From: Diplolepis rosae
Lineage: Eukaryota > Arthropoda > Insecta > Hymenoptera > Diplolepididae
Length of the DNA stretch: 64,000 nt
Direction: 5' to 3'
Assembly (NCBI GenBank): GCA_030998225.1
Contig: JAPYXD010000698.1
Coordinates: forward strand, 1,281,001-1,345,000
Shown here piece after piece: positions 13,185-24,100 of this stretch. The notes beneath the pieces were generated by a model. The model saw only the letters and a program-made list of their open reading frames with translations. It did not search any database and was not told where the DNA came from. Made by a program: the position numbers and the translations under genes. Each line of letters opens with the position of its first letter. The stretch's first letter is position 1.

Positions 13185-13445
13185 ATGTACGTGTTGTTAT
13201 GGCAAAATTTAATAACAATTGGTTTTTCATGTTGTATAGTTAACTGTAAAAATACAGCTTCGAATAGCAATTACAAATTTTTTCGATTCCCAACTGCCGC
13301 ACACAAAATACAGCAGTGTTCAATGGCTTCCTGCAATAAGACTTATATTGTTAAAGCAAAAACTTTAACGATACACAGTCAGAAGAAGATAAAGAATAAA
13401 TGTTGGAGTACGGTAACCAAGGAGTATGCTGAGATAAATCATTGA
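13185..13445 (+). pseudogene. THAP-like zinc-finger fragment
   Basis: An 86-codon frame contains GFSCCIVNCKNTASN followed by FFRFPTAAHK, which resembles the start of a THAP domain (CC-x2-C-x-N ... FP). The later C and H ligands and the rest of any host protein are not evident, and the frame ends soon. THAP domains occur in cellular factors and in P-element-type transposases; a relic is the simplest reading. Weak call. Confidence 0.35.
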
Positions 13446-13730
13446 GTGGAGAACCCCAAGAGTTGGGAACAGGAAGACGTTATTTTCAAGGCTACGAATC
13501 ACTGTAAAAAGAGGAACAACTTTTGGACTTAGCTGGAGTTAGCTATGGCACTTTTGATTTTTTGTTAGGAAGAACACTCGTACCATCAGATAACTGTAAA
13601 TTTAGTCGAAAAAATTCTATTCCTAAAATCCATAATTAAATTGTTCAAATCTGATCATATTTTTGATTTACTGAAAAAAATCATACCTACTGAATGTAAA
13701 TACATATACAGAAAATAATTACAGTACCGG
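13446..13730. other. nothing recognised
   Basis: Noncoding AT-rich sequence between the THAP fragment and the next inverted repeat. Confidence 0.4.
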
Positions 13731-13736
13731 TCAGAA

Positions 13737-14572
13737 ATTTCCGGCCACCTGTTTTTCGATAATTGCTTAAATTATCCTAATTTGAATTATGTAAGTGAAA
13801 AAATTTGTTCTCTTAATTGAATTTAAAGCTATCAAAATTCTTTATAAAATGAGTCGAGCATGAATTCGTTTTGTTAAATTTTGAAGAAGTTATTGCAGAA
13901 AAAGTCAAAATTTCAATGCTTTCTTAAATTTTAAATAACTTTCGAAATAATCAACATTTTTAAATTTTCTTGGACTAATTTTAAAGCTAAATTTCTACAA
14001 AATCGAACAAAATTCTTGGAATTGATGTGTAATTTTTTTCTTACATACTGCTCAAGGTTAAAGTTCAAATAAAAAAGTTGGAAAAATTCCAATATTGCTT
14101 TTGCTTAGAAAAACATTTTTATAAGATATATAAAACATATAATCATGAATTTTGTATCGAATCCCCCTAAAATATACATTCATATGATCTTTATTATGAT
14201 TTACCTACAGATGAAATGTTTTTGAAATTTCCCTACTTTTTTGTTACAATTTTAACTCCTTGCATTATGCAAGAAAAAATTTATAGATTTATAATGATAA
14301 TTTAATGCGATTCTGTAGAATTTCAGCTTTGAAATGAGCCCAAGAACATTAAAAAATGTTGATTACTTCGAAAGTTATTTAAAATTTAAGAAAGCATTGA
14401 AATCTTGACTATTTCTGCAATAACTTCTTCAAAATTTAACAAAACGAATTCATGGTGGGTTCATTTTATAAAGAATTTTGATAGCTTTAAATTTAATCAA
14501 GTGAACAAATTTTTTTACTTATATAATTCAAATTAGGGTAATTTAACGAATTATCGAAATACAGGTGGCCGG
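13737..14572. mobile_element. foldback element with about 300 bp inverted arms
   Basis: The left arm from 13737 and the reverse complement of the right arm up to 14572 match for roughly 300 bases. Both carry TTCCGGCCACCTGT near the tip, then AAAGCTATCAAAATTCTTTA and ACTTTCGAA. The tip sequence CAGTACCGGTCAGAAATTTCCGG resembles Tc1-like termini, which is an inference. No transposase frame. Confidence 0.75.
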
Positions 14573-14600
14573 AATGAAGATCTAAACAAGAATGATCATC

Positions 14601-14737
14601 TGGATCATCTGTCCTTTTTTGTCAAGCTTCGATAGAAAGAGACACGTTCGAGTCTTTTCAACGCACAATGAAAATTCGAAGGTTTACGTCAAACGTGTCT
14701 CTTTCTATCATGCGTTGAAGAAAAGGATAGATTATAC
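14601..14737. mobile_element. short MITE, about 137 bp
   Basis: The left arm TGATAGAAAGAGACACGTT-type sequence (14632-14650) recurs inverted at about 14690-14712, with TGTCCTTTT / AAAAGGATA at the outer tips. Confidence 0.65.
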
Positions 14738-14739
14738 TT

Positions 14740-16139
14740 GAGTTTAAGTTTAGCGTTTAGGAGTTCATTATGCTCAGGCGATAACTTGAGGTTTTTACAT
14801 CAAATACATAGTTTTTGTGTGGCGTAAAATACGTATTATACGTATTTTCTGTACTTTACCTCCCACCTAGAAAAAATACAGTGTCTAAAAAAACTAGAGA
14901 CGTTAAGTACCTAGATAAATGCTGTAAAAAGTTAAGTACATTACTTAGAGTATATTACGTACCCATCTCTGATTGTAACTAGTCACTAGGCTGAATTTAA
15001 GAATTCTCTTTCATTCAATTATCAACGATAATAGGTTCAAGACAAGTTTCGAGGCAAGATAGCAAAAAAAATCATAAATTTGTCTAATAACTGATTAATT
15101 CTACTTAACATTTTTTTCCATCATGGTCTATAAAATCGCGTTAATAGTTTCTCATTTTAGTAAAGCTTTATTTGAAAGTACGTTTGATGAATATTTACGA
15201 GCAAGTCAAGCGAGAAAACTTCGCGAGGTTGTTCGATAAACTTTTAATCGGTAAAGTATTTTGGAAATCGAGAAATGAGAGATTTTAATTGAGGCGAAGA
15301 ACAAGTTTCAAAGATCTAATGTCTAAATCAATGGATTACTATAATAAGGTGAGTTAAAAAGTATTCATTATTTCATAATTATGATATAGGTTAGATTAAA
15401 TAAAATTGCTACGAACTTAGAAATAAAAATGATTGAATTCCCACGTGGCACTTGCGGGAATCAAATAGTGTATTCTCGATTTCTGAGTAATATTGTGTAG
15501 CTATTTTAATACTACTAAAAATTAATCTAACTTCATTATCCATAATGCAAGTGATTTTTTGTTGTTTTTCGTTAAATAAGAAAATGTTTAATTATAACCA
15601 CTTTTGGAGTTAATTGATAAGATGATATTTATAATTTAGTTTCTATGTTCTTTGAAAATATTCATTTGAATTCTTTTGTTTATTCAATTTTTTTTAATTG
15701 TAGGCAAAGAGAGTAATATATAATTTTGTTTTATATTGAGTTTTCTTGGTGACCCCCCTTATAAATTTTTCAGATGTGTTATTTAAGTTTGATATTAAGT
15801 CTGACTTCTAATTAGCAGAGTTTATGTACTTATCAAAATTAAGGTGTAAAAAGTTTTAGAAATTCATTACTTTGCCTAAATAATTCTCATCGCACATTTA
15901 ATCAACTGAAACTTTTAACAAATCAAAGTCATATAAAGTTTTAAAATAAAACCAATTTTCCAAAATTCATTTTGTCTCTTTGTAGAACCAATTTACTTTA
16001 ATGTATAGTTACTTAACTCTAAAAAGAAGTAAAATATTACAAATTCCAGAAAACGTGTTTTCCTAAAATGAAAAATTAGTTGCTGATTTGATTATTACGC
16101 CGGAAGTACATCCATTTTTTATTTAAGTCTCATAATAAC
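14740..16139. other. intergenic, nothing recognised
   Basis: AT-rich sequence with no convincing exon or repeat on either strand. Confidence 0.4.
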
Positions 16140-16840
16140 TGCGTCGACGATTGCCACGTTGCCGCACTTCTTTACTGAATCAACCAATTAGAATCTCTGA
16201 GCTCGACCAGCTTGCGCTCTCGCGGCGGCTTTTGTAAACTGTGTAAAACGACGGTGGTCTTTCTAGAATCCCGGCCTTGCAGCCTTGCTTGGCCTGTTCT
16301 CAGATGAAATTTGTCGGAAACCGTCGCCATGTTTAGAAGTGTATACGTCCTTGAGCGAGTTGAACGAAAATGTTTCGTAAAATATTAGATATATCGAATG
16401 CGCAGCAAATTACGCGAGGTATCCATTTGTAAACTGTCGCTCGGTAAAAACGGGCGAAACGACGATTTCCGTGGATGGGTGACCTAGGAGGCGGAATCTT
16501 GTGATTCCGAAATGGTAAGTCCGCTTTCGTATAGGAGCAACGCCAATATGGCGGCGATGAAATTTCCTTTGTATCGAGGCGAGGCTCCTCGAAAACGCTT
16601 GGTATGCGTAGCTTTTTGCTCATAACGTTTCACTTTTAAGCTGCCTTCCTTGCACGGGTACGATGGAAATTTGAAATCGCAAGTACGGCTGATCCGGAAA
16701 TAATTCAATCTCAGGAAAATCGAATTTTTCCTCTACCAGACGACGGTGAGACGCCTTGAGTGAATCGGCAAGTGGACGCGATATTAGTTAATTCTTATCG
16801 TATTAAAAATGACACTACCTGTACCGACCTTTGTGAAAAC
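16140..16840 (+). promoter_or_regulatory. dom: domino promoter and 5' noncoding exon region
   Basis: GC content and CpG density rise sharply here, and a strong donor GTGAGT follows at 16841. The next acceptor in front of the start codon is TTACAG at 18106-18111. No domino reading frame exists in this stretch, so it is taken as promoter plus 5' UTR. A short upstream ORF begins at 16809. The start site cannot be placed without transcripts. Confidence 0.5.
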
Positions 16841-18111
16841 GTGAGTATGTTCGGGTTTCAAGGATAATTAAATTTTTGTTCGTAAACACTTATCTTGCTT
16901 TCCTTCTCGGGAAAATCGAAAACTCACCCACGCACGGGTCGTCGGTCGATTTTGATTTCGGCGCTTTTTTACGAAACAATTAAATACGTATTGTTTGCAG
17001 ACATCAATACGTAGAAACGTCAAGCAAACATCGATCTCTATTGAGAGATTTTCTCTCTGTTCTAAAATAGCGAAAGTTTATAGAAGTGTATAAGCAATCT
17101 TGAAGGGGATTTTAATCAAGACTCAGTTTATCTGAAATTTTCGAGAAAAATAAAGTTTTTTGAAGGATAATTTGGTAATGCGATAAGAGTTGTGTTTTAT
17201 AATTTGAAAAATAACCATGTCGGGATTTTATTGACGAGATTAGCAACACTTTTTAGCATATTCATTTGATATTGTTTTCTTGGTTAGTTTATTTCGATAA
17301 TTACGTCATGTCACAAGTAATAAGTGTTCTATAAACAAATGCGCTTGTTTTTAATTTGTTATAATAAAAATGGCCTTTTGGTTTAATATTTCATTGAGAC
17401 TTAACCGTGTTTTAGTTTGTTGCATATTTTAATGTCTACTTAATTTCTCAATACCTAGTTTTTTAAAATTTCTTTCATTTTGAAAATTCCAAATTTCAAG
17501 AGCATGTATTAATTACATATTTTATAAAAGACTGACGTATAAAAAAAGTTTCAGAACGTCTGTCTTCACTAAGGAAATTATTTTTATTCAATCTGAATTT
17601 AGGTAATTGGTTAAACAAGAAAATTTATACAAAACAAAATGTTCATTTAAACCAAACGCAGTTTTTATTAATCAACTTATATAAATAAATTCTTGAAATA
17701 TAATCATTTAGATAAATCTTTGGTAATAACCTCTTTTATGGCATCTTATGAGAAGATTATGTTGTTCACGCTTTGAAAAATATATTTTCTATTGTAAAAA
17801 TTGTATTAGTATTTGGAGACTTCAGATATCCATGAATTTTTCTAAACAGCTTGCATATTTTTTAGTATGTATTACAGGTGTAAATAAGTCAGTGAATTAA
17901 TTTATTCAAATACATATAGACTATCATATATACAGAGTGGCCACGAGCGAGTTCCAGAATAGGGCTAGGGGTGCGAGTATGATAGCAATATGCCTTCGCA
18001 TATGTTTATTTTTTTCCCAATAATGGCGTATTGTTCTATAGATTTAAACATTCAGAGATTAGAAAGTATCTTGCACGTGCAATTTTGAGATTGTATTTAA
18101 TTATGTTACAG
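16841..18111 (+). other. first domino intron (5' UTR intron)
   Basis: Runs from GTGAGT to TTACAG. AT-rich; I found no RNA gene or repeat worth naming. Confidence 0.45.
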
Positions 18112-18122
18112 TATCATGTGTA

Positions 18123-21100
18123 ATGAGTGATAAGCAACCTGGGTCTACTTTGCCACCCCTTAGTGGGGGTGGAACAAACAATAGAGGGAGCAATGGTGGA
18201 GGTTCTCAGCAAGCAGTCAACTTGCATCAAGTTCTTACGACTGCTCAAGGTCTCAATGTTCTTACTACGGGTGGTGGGCAACAGTATGTCATCACTTCCC
18301 AAGTTCCAGGCCTCACACAGGTAATTTATTTTTCCGTAATTCTGCTGAAACATCTTTCCTAGTCACAATATTATATCATACAATTACTCACCAGGAACAC
18401 TAGATTCGATACAAATTTATCAGGGTGTTCTAACAATTTTCAAAAATATTTACCTAACCTGAAAGAACTGAAACTCATTCACTTCATTCTTTCTGCTGTT
18501 AATCGAGGCATTTATCTGACTTTTAAAAAATAGTAAAGTTTTAAAACTTTCTCTCTGAAACTCAATAATAAAGTGCGACATATTTTTTCAGGTCTTGCCG
18601 AGTGGTGCGACGACTACCGCGAATTTGCAGCAGTTGAATGTCACGCGAATCGTCAATATTGGAAGCACATCTCCACGAGTCAGCGTCGTTGGAGTTGCGA
18701 ATGCGAGCGGTTCGCCTCTTTCATCGCCTTCTCGTCAGACCCCCACGAAAGTGGTACTGACAACCTCCCCGAAACTTGTACGTACTTCCCTTGGAAACAT
18801 GTTTGTCGCCCCCTCATCTCAAGTAACTGGTCAATCACCCCCAGCAAGGAAAAGACTTAAACTCATCGAAACTACGGAGAAGTTGACAACCGTTGACGAT
18901 TCCATAGGCTACAGAAGGCGAATCATGGAGCACAAAATGAAACGTATGCGTACTGTGAGAGAAAAGTACGCTGAAAATGCTGCTGAGCTCTTTTTTCTCC
19001 ACGCAGGGGGAAATATGATGGATTTTCAAACCTGGAGGAAGAGACCGCCAACACCTCAATACCTACATTTTCTCAGGCAACACAGGCTAGACCCCGAAGA
19101 TGACGATGAAGATCTCACAGTGCCCTTGCCAGCTTTGCCTGAAATTCCTGTTTCTCAAATAACTACAACCACATCAGCTGTGAGTCAAGGGACTGAGGTC
19201 AAAGTCCCGGGTATTGGCGTCACCCCTGTCGCAGTTTCGACTACTTTACCCACTGCTGTAGTTCAACTCAGCCAACAAGGTTTGTGGCAAAAATTCTTCT
19301 ATTTTTATACAAAGCGGAATCCTGTATAAAAGTTGACGCCTCTTTGATTCATGGTATATTCAATTTTAAAAGCAGTTTCATTAAAAGTTAAAAATCCTTT
19401 CACATTCAAATTTAATGCTTTACAAATTTTTCGATTTTATAATTTGAGTGCATAGATTTTTAATATTTGGTCGTTTGTGTACAAGCCGGCTTTTAAGGGC
19501 ATTGTTAAGTGAGACGTGAGGGTATGAGTTTAATAAAAAGGATTGTTAATTCAAGGTGGCCAACGGGAATATTGTATTTGGGAAAAAATAATTCCTAAAG
19601 CTACATAATTTTGCTCTCATTTTTTATACTTGTCTACTCATGTTTGAATGAAACTCTGTTGTATAAATAAGAATATCAAAAAATTTTGAGGATTAAAGTT
19701 TAAAATCATAAGCTGTTTTTAGTAAATGAGTGAGAAAATGGCTGTTTTTGATATCAACTGTTCGAATTACAGAGATTGGAACGAGTTACTTTTTTCATCC
19801 GCGGTTACCGAAAGTGACTTTTTTTCCTACATGTTACATTTGATTTATTTTTTGAGCTCCAGGTTCATCTGAACTACTAATTCCCGGGTTGCAAAGATAA
19901 AATTTAAAATCACGTGTTATACCTACTCTCTCATATGAAATATAGACAAGAAATTGTATGCAATAGCTTCGTAACTTTTGCACAAAGTTGAAAAAACCTG
20001 AACTGATGATCTCTTAACTAATTTTTTTATGTAATTCAAATACACCGGAACGCTGATTTTGAATAACCCGGTTCTAGATACAAGGCCAACAGAGTGAGCT
20101 GCATGATTTAGTAACGTATGTACTAAATGATCTCTCCGTCCTGTTGTATTCAACGTTTCACTAATCTTGCGTATATTTCATATACTTTTTTATAAATCTA
20201 AATTAATTTATGGTTACTTTTCGTTTATTTTTCTTATCGAAATAAGGTTACTGTTGTAACTTGGAGCAGTTTCGATCCCTGAAATTAGAAAAACGTTATT
20301 TCATCATGGCGGTTTGTTGTAGCTTAAGCGGCAATTCCCGCTATTAACAAAACAACTTGTGCGTTCTATATCAAATATACAGTAAGCTCTTTTTTTGTAG
20401 CATGCATGAAATTCGCCACTTTTTGTGGATGTAGAGCGTGCAGAGCATAACAAATTTCAGATTCGCGTGGAAAAGTTATTTTCACGACTGTTGCGCATGC
20501 GCACTTCGAGCATCACATCCCCTGCAATTTCCCATATAGTCCCATGATAAAGTGGCAAAGTTTGGATTATTTTGGTTAACAGAAACATTTAAAAATAGAT
20601 TCAAGTTATCGAAAGAATCGAATTGATTTTTACATCTCTTAGGCTAGTTGAAGAATCTCTTTTTGCACGCTCACATGCACGGCAAGCGGCATAGTGATAG
20701 CATATTTCTTACATTTATTGTAAAAAATATCATGTACATTATGTAGGGTGACGAGTCGTATTTTTAAGAATGTATTACATCTCGTCTTAGAAAGAGAGGT
20801 CAATGCAGGACATGAAGTTTCTAAATAGAGGACATACTACAACTAAAATGAACATTTTAAATTCGTTCCTTTTTTATGAAGATTTTTTATTGGATATTCT
20901 TTAACTAATAAATTCTTTAAAGTTTTAATAATATTTGTATCTTTTGATATAGTTTTTAATGTCTACAGGTTGGTTAAAGTTGAAAAGAACCACTGCATTT
21001 CATTCAGATAGAATGGTTTTTTTATCTGAATTGTATTAATTTCTATTTGAAAAATGAAAAATCTTACTTCCAAAATTTCGAATAAGTTCCAAAAGTCTTC

Positions 21101-24100
21101 AGAGTGAAAGTCGTATGCCTCAATAAGAGGAACCCAAATTAATCTCAACGTCCAAACAAAACTACAATTCAAAATTTCAAGTTCGATTATTTTCGATTTC
21201 TCGAAATTTTGAATCAATAAGAGGACATGTCCGGAGAAATGCGGACAAATCCATGCTTTCCTCACATGTTACACAACATTCTATTTCGAAGCAGTCATAA
21301 GAAAAGCAGAAGTGCTGGGGAGTGAAACCTGGGAGGCGTAAGAGTATTTTTTCGAACGATCGTCTATTGTCTGTCCCATACACGCATACGCATGTATTCG
21401 CACTCGTTTATGCTTGTAAGCTAACAAAAAACAAACAATCGTTTGGCAGAACACTCTTATGCCTACTGTGTTTTGTTCACTAGTACTTATACTTTTCTTA
21501 AGGCTGATTCGAAAAAGATTTTGTTGTATAGACGTCTACACACATACTATAGAGTGCACGAGTTGCGTTTTTACCATCGGGAATTGACATTTAAGCTGAA
21601 ACAAGCGGTCATTGTGACTTCATTTTTTTCAAATTGGAACAGTCGTTATTTTCATTAATCGTGAATGAAATGAAACCCTGATTTGCACACCTAGGACATG
21701 TACCAGGTAGACCACAAGGGGGTCGCCACGGTATGGTGTTTGCCATCAGAGCAGCAATTCAAACATCTCCAGTCACCGTTCACCCTTCACCCACTTCTTC
21801 TGTAACACCCGCGCTCATTATAGGTGATTACTGTAGGCCTATCGTTCGTTGTTTCAATCTGAATGTTACTATAGAAAAGTTGCATGCTTGGGTCTTCTGT
21901 CTTAGAATTTATAAATACATATTTCCATTCTAAATTGTTTACAAACAGATTAATTATTTTGGCTATTGAATTTTTATATGCTTGTAAATGCTAAACAGCT
22001 ATTTATATTATTTCAATTACATTAAAAATTGTTACTGATGCAATTAAATCGTAAAATACGTATATATTTTATAAGTATTTTATCATGGGATTTTGATATA
22101 TTCAGATATGATGGTATATAATTTTCTCAATGTTTTTGACCTTGAAAATTGATGCAGTACATTTAATTTTTTATTTAGCTAAAATTTAGTAGTTTTTAAT
22201 TTTGTATAATTATTATGAAACCGCATGTCATCTATTGTTAGGAACTTCGTGTTTAAAAGATAGTGAAATTGTAGTTATATTTCAATTTTTGTGACATTTA
22301 TCAATGGCAATGTTCAACTATTTAATGCTTTCAGTAATGATTTTCATCTATTGAAATAATGTATATTGTGTAATATATTTCTCATAAATAGAAAGTTAGA
22401 TTTAACGCAGATAAAATCTGCAGGGATCATAGTCTGTTATGTGGACCGAAGAAGTTAACGAAATCAATTTTTTATTACCTGAATCAAAGAGAAGTTAAGG
22501 AGCCTTTATTAGCATGTCTTTTATTATTTCACCAAATTATTATTTTGGAAATAAGTTGCAAGAAAGTAAGGTCGCCTAAATCTTATTTTGTTAGTCCAAA
22601 ATTTTTATTACTATTTAAAAAAAACTATTAAGAAAATAAATATTTTCCTTCTTAAAAAAATTCTCATTAAACTTCTGAGCCACTGTGATCCCTGAACATA
22701 GTCCCAAGTAAATTCTTTACTTTAGCTTACAAGTATGTAGTATGTAATGAAAAATTAAGTTATTTCAGTTTGCATGAATATCTGTATCATAAAGAATAAT
22801 CAAATTTTATGCATAACCCGTTGAAATATTAAATTTAGTTATCAATTATTGAAGATATTATTCAACGCATTTTGACGTCTGGGATTGATGATATTTAAAT
22901 TGAAAAATTTGCGGTTCTTCCAGACAAATAATTATAGAACTGTGAATTTTTCAATTTAATTAAATAGTTTTTTGAAACATTAAGTCTTGCACTAATTCAT
23001 TCGGATGTAAGTTTCAAGTATAAATAGCTTATTCAGAATTGAAAATTGGAATTAAATGTATGGTCGCGACCCACAAGAGCATTTCCGCTATTTCATATAT
23101 TCATTTGTGAAGTAGTTCGAATTTTGTGGGAATATCAAAGTCAAGCAATGTAAGACTGTTTAGTACTATCTATTCAGTCTAAGGGCAGTTTTGATACAGT
23201 CACAATTAAAAAACAAATTTAATATCTACGTTAAGTTATATGTAGTGCAAGATTCATAACTTACGGTTATTTAGCATATTAATTTGCAATATATAAAAAA
23301 TACATCATGTTTATCAAAGGCGATAACCCAGCTATGTTTTCTATTTTCAGGCGGAAAACCATTAGTTGTAGAGTCTTCACAAGTAGTAACAACCAATTCT
23401 ACCAGTCCCAGTCCCAGTTCCGTTCCTGACAAACCGTCAACTACAAGTTCGTTGAGTAGATCATCGTCAGCTGTTCTTTCCGGTAATCAACCTGTAGTTA
23501 AACTCGTGAAGCTACCTGCCTCGACTGTTGTGGCTGCCTCCTGTGATACTTCGAGTAACCAAGAACAAATTGTAGAAAAGGCCAAACAGGTATATTTAAA
23601 TAATAAAGAAATCCAATCAACACTTTTTTTTTTTTTTACTATTTTCATTACTTTATTTATTTTTATTCGAATTGAACATTTTTGTCTGTTTAGGAGGCGT
23701 ATGTAATGCAAAAAATCGCCGAATTACAACGAGAAGGTCTGTGGTCCGAGCGCAGACTACCTAAAGTTCAGGAACCCGCGAGAACCAAAGCCCACTGGGA
23801 TTATTTGTTAGAAGAAATGGTTTGGCTTGCGGCTGACTTCGCTCAGGAACGAAAATGGAAGAAAGCAGCCGCGAAGAAATGCGCACGGATGGTTCAGAAG
23901 CATTTCCAGGAAAAGGCCATTCAGGCACAAAAAGCGGAGAAACTGCAGGAGCTTCGATTGAAAAAAATCGCTGGTTTTGTTGCGAAAGAGATAAAGACTT
24001 TTTGGTCAAACGTAGAAAAAGTAAGACTCTTAGATATTTGTTTTTTTACCCCACACTTATAAGCCGGCAGTTTTAAATTTATTTTGTTGAAAGTGTGTGC

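Noticed and set aside
16333..16708. Two overlapping minus-strand ORFs in the domino 5' region
   Set aside because: They lie in a CpG-rich promoter/5' UTR block, have no recognisable domain, and overlap each other in different frames.
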